Below, piece by piece: positions 1 through 5,229 of a stretch of DNA of 5,229 nucleotides. The stretch's first letter is position 1. Each line of letters opens with the position of its first letter. The DNA lies in contig PWJP01000039.1 in NCBI GenBank assembly GCA_003559985.1, positions 1 through 5,229 on the forward strand, read 5' to 3'. The stretch comes from Saprospirales bacterium (GTDB taxonomy: Bacteria; Bacteroidota; Bacteroidia; Chitinophagales; Saprospiraceae). The notes beneath the pieces are model-generated. The model did no database searches. It saw only the letters and a list, made by a program, of their open reading frames with translations, and had not been told where the DNA came from. The position numbers and the translations under genes were made by a program.

Positions 1-344
1 ATGACGACAGGGTAATCTTATTCGAGGGGCAGTCATGGGTCAAACCGGTCGAAGAGGTTACGGACCACTGGGTGCTGCAAAATGGCTGCAATATGATGCG
101 GGATACCATAGAGACTTTCTCGAACGACCAGGGGGAAATCTCAATTAAGCGGATGACTAACAGCCCGTGTGCAGACCAAACTGAAGTGGAGTTGTGGAAA
201 GTTTACGGTGGAGGACATACCTGGCCCGGTTCCAGAGCGCATTCAGGAAGTGGGCGAACCAACCGCGATATCGATGCCAGTGAAAAAATTTGGCAGTTTT
301 TTACACAACACAAAAGAGCAAATTTTCAACCGGAAGCTAAATAG
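1..344 (+). CDS. C-terminal part of LpqC/PHB-depolymerase-family esterase (5' end outside window)
   Basis: The reading frame is open from the window edge; the first complete codon is at position 3 and the stop is TAG at 342-344, so 113 residues are visible. The fragment resembles the end of the alpha/beta-hydrolase family that includes LpqC, polyhydroxybutyrate depolymerases and feruloyl-esterase-like enzymes, which are usually secreted ester hydrolases. The strongest evidence is GGGHTWPG, whose His (codon 216-218) fits the catalytic histidine. The Asp pair at the window edge, followed by RVILFEG, sits where the family has its catalytic Asp (GTxDxxVPY-like). Cys at visible residues 29 (NGC) and 56 (SPC) match a conserved pair likely to form a disulfide. 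The ending, DIDASEKIWQFF, is also family-like. The nucleophile serine and any signal peptide lie upstream, so the substrate cannot be told. The GTG at 72 is an internal Val codon, not a start. No clear terminator follows. Confidence 0.85.
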   Translation, partial: DDRVILFEGQSWVKPVEEVTDHWVLQNGCNMMRDTIETFSNDQGEISIKRMTNSPCADQTEVELWKVYGGGHTWPGSRAHSGSGRTNRDIDASEKIWQFFTQHKRANFQPEAK

Positions 345-416
345 ATGCCCAAATCTCCTTTACTTTGCATTTCAATTACTTCCCTGTAAAATGGCCTGTT
401 AAGAATGAGATGGAAG

Positions 417-424
417 GGAGGTGA
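417..424 (+). other. Isolated perfect anti-Shine-Dalgarno complement in the murB leader
   Basis: The octamer GGAGGTGA is fully complementary to the usual 3' end of 16S rRNA. It lies 47 bases before the murB ATG at 472, too far to place a ribosome directly on that codon. No credible gene starts just after it. It may be chance in a purine-rich stretch (about 411-430), a standby ribosome site, or a leftover of a lost gene start. The rest of the 345-471 gap shows no gene and no strong hairpin. Confidence 0.25.
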
Positions 425-471
425 GGTAAGATTTCACAGCGGATTGGTGTTTTTTATAGAAAAAAGCTTGA

Positions 472-1539
472 ATGCAAACTTCCACAGATACTATTCAAAG
501 TAATTTCTCACTCAAAGAATTCAATACCTTTGGGCTGGATTGCACTGCCGGCGGGTTTTTGAGGGTGGACAATCCCGCACAACTCTCACGATTGCCGGAG
601 CTCATTTCCCGCTATGAAAATTATTTGATACTCGGTGGTGGGAGTAACCTTCTGCTACCGGATTATTTTGACGGTCTGGTGGTGCAAATTGCCCTGGATA
701 AACTTCAAACAAGGAAGAGTGATTCCGACGTGCTGGTGAATGCCGGCGGTGGGTTGAACTGGCATGAACTGGTTACTTTTTGTGTAAAAGAAAACTACGG
801 CGGCCTTGAAAATCTTGCACTTATTCCCGGCAGTACGGGAGCTGCTCCCATTCAAAATATCGGTGCTTACGGGGTTGAACTCAAAGATGTTTTTGTCTGT
901 CTGAATGCCTTCGACCTGCAATCGGGAGAATACCGCTGCTTCAACCGGGAAGAAATGGAATTCGGTTACCGGGACAGTGTTTTTAAAGGCAGACACAAGG
1001 GCCGGTTTATCATTTCGGATGTTTGGTTGAAACTCACCACCAAAAATCACCGTATCAATACGTCTTATGGTTCTCTGGCTGCTCATCTCAAAAATAAGGG
1101 AATTGACAATCCCGGAATTGCGGATGTTTTTAATGCGGTAGTGGAAGTTCGAAGGTCAAAATTGCCCGACCCCGGTCAAATTGGAAATGCGGGAAGCTTT
1201 TTCAAAAATCCGGTGGTGGATGCCGGCAACCTTGAATCAATACGGGAAAAGCATCCGGATGTGGTGTTCTTTGAGTTGAAAGGCCCTGAGGTTATGTACA
1301 AAATCCCGGCGGGTTGGCTGATTGAACGTTGTGGATTTAAGGGGAAATTCAAAGGTTCTGTGGGCTGTTACGAAAAGCAGGCACTCGTTCTGGTCAACCG
1401 TGGTGGAGCAAAATCATCTGACCTGGTGTCCTTTGCCGGAGAAATTCAACACTCCGTGGCAGCAGAATTTGGAATACCCCTGGAGCCGGAGGTCAATATC
1501 GTCCAACCGGAAAATTACGGAAATGTGATTTCTCTCTGA
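472..1539 (+). CDS. murB: UDP-N-acetylenolpyruvoylglucosamine reductase, type I
   Basis: MurB is a cytoplasmic FAD enzyme that uses NADPH to reduce UDP-GlcNAc-enolpyruvate to UDP-MurNAc, the second committed step of peptidoglycan synthesis. The 355-residue protein has the family's motifs in order: NTFG (18-21), the FAD-binding LILGGGSNLLLPD (52-64), IPGSTGAAPIQNIGAYG (118-134), GYRDSVFK (165-172), SYG (198-200), RRSKLPDPG (227-235), GNAGSFFKNP (238-247) and LEPEV (337-341). By family comparison, Ser242 is the proton donor, and Arg167 and Glu340 are the other catalytic residues. Tyr199 matches the second active-site tyrosine. The length (E. coli MurB is about 342 residues) and the segment between GSFFKNP and AGWLIERCG indicate type I; type II is about 300. 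The start is firm: a TGA in the same frame at 469-471 lies directly before the ATG. There is no good ribosome-binding site next to the ATG, which is common in Bacteroidota. It follows the esterase by 127 bases and may have its own promoter, though I found no convincing one. Confidence 0.97.
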   Translation: MQTSTDTIQSNFSLKEFNTFGLDCTAGGFLRVDNPAQLSRLPELISRYENYLILGGGSNLLLPDYFDGLVVQIALDKLQTRKSDSDVLVNAGGGLNWHELVTFCVKENYGGLENLALIPGSTGAAPIQNIGAYGVELKDVFVCLNAFDLQSGEYRCFNREEMEFGYRDSVFKGRHKGRFIISDVWLKLTTKNHRINTSYGSLAAHLKNKGIDNPGIADVFNAVVEVRRSKLPDPGQIGNAGSFFKNPVVDAGNLESIREKHPDVVFFELKGPEVMYKIPAGWLIERCGFKGKFKGSVGCYEKQALVLVNRGGAKSSDLVSFAGEIQHSVAAEFGIPLEPEVNIVQPENYGNVISL

Positions 1540-1599
1540 TTTGTTTTACTGAATTTTAGCAAATCCGCTCCTTGAAACCGATAATGCAATTTCACAGAA

Positions 1600-2649
1600 T
1601 TAATCCTGATCATCTGCGGGATCGAATTCAGGTAATTCGTATTCGTCCCTGTTGCCCCTGCCGAACAGGGTTACTTTGAAGTGGGTGTAGCGGTGCGGAT
1701 TCAATCTCACATCCTGCAGCAAGAGATTGAGGTTGTTAATGCCGCGATTAAGATTATCGGCGATTTCAGGATCGGTCAGTAATTTGCCCAATGTACCCTC
1801 GCCCTCGTTGAGCATTTGTAGGGTTTGGTTGAAGTTGTTTAGAGAGGCTGTCAGGCCATCCAAACTTTGATCTGCCCGGTCTATGGTGCCGGAAATTTGT
1901 TCGGGAATATTTTGAGCCGCCAGCCCTTCAGTTATTTCCTGAAGATTTTCAAGCGAATTTCCGATGCTGCCCATTTTTTCATCCAGATTGGCGGTTGCTT
2001 TGTTGACATTGCCTGTTAGTTCGGCGATGTTGGGTCCCGCTTCAGCCATCATTATGTCCATTCTGGCTGTAATCCGCTCGAGATTGCGGATGGTGTGCCC
2101 GAGGCGTTTAAAAGATTCTAAAAACTCGTTGGTCTCTTCCTGGTCCTTAAACCGCTCCCCCAGGGTGTCGATGACATCCCCAAGTCCATCGCCAATCCTC
2201 TTTAGATATTCATCCACCTCATCTTTGGTCACAAGGCTCTCAATAAAACCTTTATTCACTCCTTTCAAGTAGTCGCCGACCTGGGCACAGTCGTCCCCGG
2301 TGCATCCTTTGGTAAATCTAATCTCCACCGCTTTTTGACCTGCAATACCCGTGCTCATAATATGCACCTCAGCATCCTTTGGCAGCTTAATGTTTCTCTC
2401 GACATTGAGTTGGATGGTGATAAATTCCATGTTGTTTTCAAAGAAAATATCTGTAACCGTGCCAACCCTTTTTCCGCGAAGGAGAATTTCGGAGTTCATG
2501 GGCAGTTGGTCAATGTTGTCAAACTGAGCGAAGTAGTGGACACTTCTGACAAGCAAATTATTTCCTTTGAGAAATTGATAACCCCATATTGAGGCTACAA
2601 TAACTATAATACTAAAAATCCCAATTTTAATTTCGGGTCGTATTTTCAC
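1600..2649 (-). CDS. MCE/MlaD-family lipid-transport protein, membrane anchored
   Basis: This is the substrate-binding part of an MCE-type ABC lipid transporter, anchored in the inner membrane and facing the periplasm. From the GTG start it has 349 residues: a short charged N-terminus (KIRPEIK), one membrane helix (about 9-27), an MCE domain (about 36-113, with LLRGKRVGTV and TGIAGQKAVEI), then a long helical, probably coiled-coil region (about 135-310). The end has GTLGKLLTDPEI and LNPHRYTHFKVTLFGR, a pattern typical of Bacteroidota members. Cys116 and Cys121, just after the MCE domain, could form a disulfide. The frame stays open upstream to a GTG at 2766, which would overlap the amidase end and give 388 residues. 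I prefer 2649 because AAGGA and a promoter box lie just upstream and the protein then begins like its family. The ATPase and permease partners (MlaF, MlaE) are not in the window. The cargo, probably phospholipid, is inferred. Confidence 0.92.
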   Translation of the reverse strand: MKIRPEIKIGIFSIIVIVASIWGYQFLKGNNLLVRSVHYFAQFDNIDQLPMNSEILLRGKRVGTVTDIFFENNMEFITIQLNVERNIKLPKDAEVHIMSTGIAGQKAVEIRFTKGCTGDDCAQVGDYLKGVNKGFIESLVTKDEVDEYLKRIGDGLGDVIDTLGERFKDQEETNEFLESFKRLGHTIRNLERITARMDIMMAEAGPNIAELTGNVNKATANLDEKMGSIGNSLENLQEITEGLAAQNIPEQISGTIDRADQSLDGLTASLNNFNQTLQMLNEGEGTLGKLLTDPEIADNLNRGINNLNLLLQDVRLNPHRYTHFKVTLFGRGNRDEYELPEFDPADDQD

Positions 2650-2652
2650 AAT

Positions 2653-2657
2653 TCCTT
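2653..2657 (-). promoter_or_regulatory. Ribosome-binding site deciding the MCE gene start
   Basis: On the minus strand the sequence reads AAGGA, then three bases, then GTG at 2649. The spacing is somewhat short but usable. Its position supports the inner GTG over the upstream GTG at 2766. Confidence 0.6.
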
Positions 2658-2676
2658 GTTTTGATGAACCGGGGTG

Positions 2677-2684
2677 CAAAGATA
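2677..2684 (-). promoter_or_regulatory. Bacteroidota-type promoter -7 box (TATCTTTG) for the MCE gene
   Basis: Read on the minus strand, TATCTTTG fits the Bacteroidota -7 consensus TAnnTTTG at every fixed position. Transcription would begin near 2670, giving a leader of about 20 bases that contains the AAGGA site before the GTG at 2649. The -33 element is poor: TTAC stands about 19 bases upstream where TTTG is expected. The box lies in the 106-base gap after the amidase stop, so the MCE gene can probably be transcribed separately as well as by read-through from the amidase gene. Confidence 0.65.
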
Positions 2685-2755
2685 TATTAAGTATAGCACT
2701 GCGGTAATTTAACACTGAATAAACTCGACGGAGAGCGGTATTATTTCGCTCAAAC

Positions 2756-4009
2756 TCAATCCGCACTCAATAATTCACTTACCGGTATGCGACTCGAATC
2801 CTTAACTCCAATGATAAACGCATCCTGATAACCAATTTCGCTGAGGTTTGTTCTGTGCTCTGCTGCCTCATCATAAGACTGGAACCTTCCGCTCAGCAAT
2901 CTCCAAAGTCCCCCTTCTTCCATGGTGTAGATGTATGAATTGTCCAGGTCGTCAAGGTCTTCTGTGTTTATTTTGGATGAACTCGAGAGCAATTGTACGG
3001 CAAAGAAAGCTTCCTCGATTGTGATTTCACGTTCTTCAAGGGGTTTTTCCGTGCTTTCCGTGTTCTCGACCTCAGCGGCTTCAGAGGCTTTCAGCTCTGT
3101 ATCGGTTACAATATTTTCTTCTGCTCGCGGTGTTCGTGCAATGGGTTCATACCCCCAATCTCTCAGGTACTGTTGAATGCCGCGTAGTATGGAAAGTGCT
3201 ATCTCTCTTTGTCCCTCTTCACTGGCCAGGTATTTTTCCTCCGTGGGATTGCTCAAAAATCCCGCCTCCACTAACACACTGGGCATGGTCGCTTGCCTGA
3301 GAACCAGAAATCCCGCTTGTTTGACTCCGCGGCTGTTCCTGCCGGCTGTGTTTTTAAATTCTTCCTCCACCAGTGATGCAAACCGTATGGAATGTCCGAG
3401 GTAGGCGTTTTGATATGCCGAAAAAATGATGTGTCCCTCTGGTGAGTTAGGGTCGTATCCTCCGTAGTGCTCCTCGTAATCCTCCTCCAGTGCAATTACC
3501 GCATTCTCCCGCTTGGCAACCTCGAGATTCTCCTGGGCCCTGTGCAGTCCCAAAACAAAAGTTTCAGATCCCTTGACATGGGGTCTGCCGGGTGCTACAT
3601 TGCAGTGGACGGAAATAAAAAGATCGGCGTTGTTTTCATTTGCTATCCGCGCCCTTTCATGCAATGGCACAAATTCGTCCTCTTCCCGGGTCAATATCAC
3701 ATTGACATCCGGAAAGTACCGGTTCAAAAGGTCATTGAGAATGAGGGAAATGTTTAGAACCACCTCCTTTTCCATAATGAAGCTTCCGCTGCCTCCCGGG
3801 TCTCTACCTCCGTGCCCGGGGTCAATTACGATGGTCTTCACCGGATTGTTGGTGTTAACATTAACAAAAGCAACGTCCTGATAATGAAGGCCGTTATCCA
3901 TCAGATGCGCATTATTTGTTGCAAAAATGACCGGCACTGATGATAATGTACCTAATTTTGTGAGAAATAGTACCAGCGCGACAATACACATTATGTTTTT
4001 TGTCACCAT
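2756..4009 (-). CDS. N-acetylmuramoyl-L-alanine amidase (Amidase_3) with C-terminal SPOR domain
   Basis: This is a zinc-dependent periplasmic amidase that cuts the bond between MurNAc and L-Ala in peptidoglycan, as AmiA/B/C do when daughter cells separate. Of 417 residues, about 1-30 look like a signal peptide (Lys4, hydrophobic core 6-17). The Amidase_3 domain covers about 58-282. Zinc ligands are His66 (DPGHGG), Glu80 (MEKE) and His135 (SVHCN); the catalytic Glu is 248 (VLVEAGFLSN). Between His135 and Glu248 lies an insert (about 155-210) like the segment that blocks the active site in E. coli AmiB/AmiC until an activator moves it. An acidic linker (about 295-333) leads to a SPOR domain (about 335-402: FAVQLL, LWRLLSGRFQSYDEA, GYQDAFIIG), a fold that binds peptide-free glycan at septa. 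Thus division-site action is likely, by inference. ATG at 4009 gives the signal peptide; no strong ribosome-binding site precedes it. The MCE gene follows on the same strand after 106 bases; lptD diverges. Confidence 0.95.
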   Translation of the reverse strand: MVTKNIMCIVALVLFLTKLGTLSSVPVIFATNNAHLMDNGLHYQDVAFVNVNTNNPVKTIVIDPGHGGRDPGGSGSFIMEKEVVLNISLILNDLLNRYFPDVNVILTREEDEFVPLHERARIANENNADLFISVHCNVAPGRPHVKGSETFVLGLHRAQENLEVAKRENAVIALEEDYEEHYGGYDPNSPEGHIIFSAYQNAYLGHSIRFASLVEEEFKNTAGRNSRGVKQAGFLVLRQATMPSVLVEAGFLSNPTEEKYLASEEGQREIALSILRGIQQYLRDWGYEPIARTPRAEENIVTDTELKASEAAEVENTESTEKPLEEREITIEEAFFAVQLLSSSSKINTEDLDDLDNSYIYTMEEGGLWRLLSGRFQSYDEAAEHRTNLSEIGYQDAFIIGVKDSSRIPVSELLSAD

Positions 4010-4057
4010 ATTACATCTTGTTTTAGATTATTTTACGCATTAATTAATTTAATAATA

Positions 4058-4065
4058 TAAAGGTA
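4058..4065 (-). promoter_or_regulatory. Possible -7 box (TACCTTTA) for the amidase gene
   Basis: On the minus strand TACCTTTA matches the Bacteroidota TAnnTTTG box except for the last base. It lies 48 bases before the amidase ATG, giving a leader of roughly 40 bases. No clear -33 TTTG is seen. The spacer 4010-4105 is AT-rich, so a chance match is possible. It must also hold the lptD promoter, for which I see no convincing box. Confidence 0.35.
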
Positions 4066-4105
4066 CGAATAGTTTCATTAACCGGTGTAAAATCTGTGGT
4101 ATTTT

Positions 4106-5229
4106 TTGAAAATATTTTTTTATAATATATTGCTGATCATTTTATTAACAGCCGCGGGATATAACGTTGTCCAATCGCAAAATGATACCCTCGCTGTTGA
4201 GGAGCCTGCTCCATCTTCATTTTACGGAGAGGTGAGAATTGCAGATGGTGGCCCTGAGGATGTGGTTCACTACATGGCTGAGGACAGCCACTGGCTGGAC
4301 AATACCAACAGAGTTTTTCACCTCTATGGCAATGCACAGATCAAGTATCAGGACCTCGCTTTGGATGCTAATTACATTTACCTTGATTTGGCACGCAATA
4401 CGGCTCACGCTGTTCCCTATCCCAATGAGGAAGGAGAATTGGAGGGTTATCCTGTATTCAGGGAGGGGAATCAGGTTTATCACGCGGAGCGCATTGAGTA
4501 CAATTTTGTTACCAGAAAGGGCATGGTGGAGGGTGCCTTTACGCAGCAGGGTGACTTGAATATACACGGACGGCGGACTAAAATCATAGGTCAGGAGGAG
4601 AGTGAGGATGCTTCGGATTTTGTGATTTATCAACAGGATGCGCTCTTTACCACCTGTGACCATCCCGAGCCCCATTTTGGAATCCGCTCCAGCAAGCAAA
4701 AGGTGATACCCGGGGAATTGGCCGTAATTGGACCGTCCAATCTTGAGATCGCGGGTGTGCCCACACCGCTGTGGTTGCCTTTTGGGTTTTTTCCCCTTAT
4801 TGAAGGTGGCAGGGCCGGAGTTATTTTCCCCAGGGATTTCGAGTACTCACCGCGCTGGGGTTATGGCATTAGTAATATCGGTTACTACATACCCGTCAAT
4901 GAATATCTGGATGTAGAGCTGAATGGTAATATTTATTTGCGTGGTTCCTGGGCGCTCGGGGCCAATGTTCGCTACAACAGGCGGTACAAATACAACGGCA
5001 ATTTCAATATAAACTACTCTGTTTTTCGCGAAGAGGCAGAGAACTCCACGGACATCAACCGAAGCAGGTCTTTCAGCATACGGCTCAACCACAACCAGGA
5101 TCAGCGCGCCCATCCCACCCGTAACTTCGGGGGAAATATCCACATTGAGACCAATGAGTTCAGGAGTCTGAATTACAACGACTACGACAATGTGTTCAAC
5201 AATCAACTCAGCTCGAACTTCTCCTTCAG
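4106..5229 (+). CDS. lptD: LPS-assembly outer-membrane protein LptD, N-terminal part (3' end outside window)
   Basis: LptD is the outer-membrane barrel that, with LptE, inserts lipopolysaccharide into the outer leaflet after delivery over the LptA bridge. The frame is open from TTG at 4106 to the window edge: 374 complete codons plus two bases, perhaps 40% of a usual Bacteroidota LptD. Residues 1-24 form a signal peptide (MKIFFYN, then a hydrophobic run 8-18, probable cut VQS/QND). Residues about 39-180 fit the periplasmic OstA/LptA-like beta-jellyroll (FYGEVRIADG, FHLYGNAQIKYQDLALDA, IYLDLARNTA). Then come the LptD hallmarks TTCDHPEPHFGIRSSK (Cys184), AGVPTPLWLPFGFFPL (about 216-231) and alternating aromatic/polar strands of the barrel. 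TTG is chosen because an in-frame stop (4088-4090) closes the upstream side, no ATG occurs in frame until codon 57, and only this start yields a complete signal peptide. CTG at 4094 is less likely. The gene diverges from the amidase. The C-terminal cysteines and barrel end are not visible. Confidence 0.93.
   Translation, partial: MKIFFYNILLIILLTAAGYNVVQSQNDTLAVEEPAPSSFYGEVRIADGGPEDVVHYMAEDSHWLDNTNRVFHLYGNAQIKYQDLALDANYIYLDLARNTAHAVPYPNEEGELEGYPVFREGNQVYHAERIEYNFVTRKGMVEGAFTQQGDLNIHGRRTKIIGQEESEDASDFVIYQQDALFTTCDHPEPHFGIRSSKQKVIPGELAVIGPSNLEIAGVPTPLWLPFGFFPLIEGGRAGVIFPRDFEYSPRWGYGISNIGYYIPVNEYLDVELNGNIYLRGSWALGANVRYNRRYKYNGNFNINYSVFREEAENSTDINRSRSFSIRLNHNQDQRAHPTRNFGGNIHIETNEFRSLNYNDYDNVFNNQLSSNFSF

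Noticed and set aside
360..367. TTACTTTG as a murB promoter -7 box
   Set aside because: It misses the second base of TAnnTTTG, has no -33 partner, and would leave a leader of about 100 bases; not enough support.
405..503. Short frame from ATG 405 (32 codons) overlapping the murB start
   Set aside because: The Shine-Dalgarno-like octamer lies inside it rather than before it, it overlaps murB out of frame, and the peptide has no recognisable features.
655..1086. 143-codon open frame on the minus strand within murB
   Set aside because: It is antisense to conserved MurB motifs and has no signals of its own; a shadow frame.
1539..1564. Possible hairpin ATTTGTT...AGCAAAT in the murB/MCE convergent gap
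   Set aside because: The stem is only seven AT-rich pairs with a G-T wobble, the loop is 12 bases, and no run of T follows; too weak to call a terminator.
2650..2766. N-terminal extension of the MCE protein from GTG 2766
   Set aside because: It overlaps the amidase end, places a promoter box and ribosome-binding site inside coding sequence, and lengthens the protein ahead of the family's usual start.
4106..4126. TTGAAA and TATAAT resembling sigma-70 boxes
   Set aside because: The spacing between them is nine bases rather than about 17, and they fall inside the signal-peptide codons of lptD.
4217..4699. 160-codon open frame on the minus strand within lptD
   Set aside because: It lies opposite clear LptD coding sequence, and its translation resembles no family I know; a shadow frame.

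Overview
The window looks like a chromosomal cell-envelope locus from a Bacteroidota bacterium. Three things point there. The protein types match that phylum: a stand-alone MCE/MlaD protein with a conserved C-terminal tail, a SPOR-tailed N-acetylmuramoyl-L-alanine amidase, and an LptD of the Bacteroidota kind. The layout amidase-MCE divergent from lptD is familiar in the group. A promoter box on the minus strand fits the Bacteroidota consensus TAnnTTTG. I cannot name a genus. No mobile elements, tRNA or rRNA genes, CRISPR arrays or phage genes are visible.

Layout: (1) Positions 1-344, plus strand, hold the 3' end of an LpqC/PHB-depolymerase-like secreted esterase. (2) Positions 345-471 are a gap with an isolated Shine-Dalgarno-like octamer. 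(3) Positions 472-1539, plus strand, are murB. (4) Positions 1540-1599 are a short convergent gap with no convincing terminator. (5) Positions 1600-2649, minus strand, encode an MCE/MlaD-family protein. I start it at an internal GTG because a promoter box and ribosome-binding site sit just upstream. (6) Positions 2756-4009, minus strand, encode a zinc amidase with a C-terminal SPOR domain. (7) Positions 4010-4105 are an AT-rich divergent spacer. (8) Positions 4106-5229, plus strand, hold the 5' part of lptD. It starts at TTG and runs off the window.

The four recognisable core genes all serve the envelope. MurB makes UDP-N-acetylmuramic acid for peptidoglycan. The amidase cuts stem peptides from peptidoglycan, probably at the septum. 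The MCE protein probably carries lipid between inner and outer membranes. LptD places lipopolysaccharide in the outer membrane.

I found no undescribed system. The points most worth a second look are start sites and regulation (TTG for lptD, GTG plus its own promoter for the MCE gene), and the regulatory insert plus SPOR domain of the amidase.
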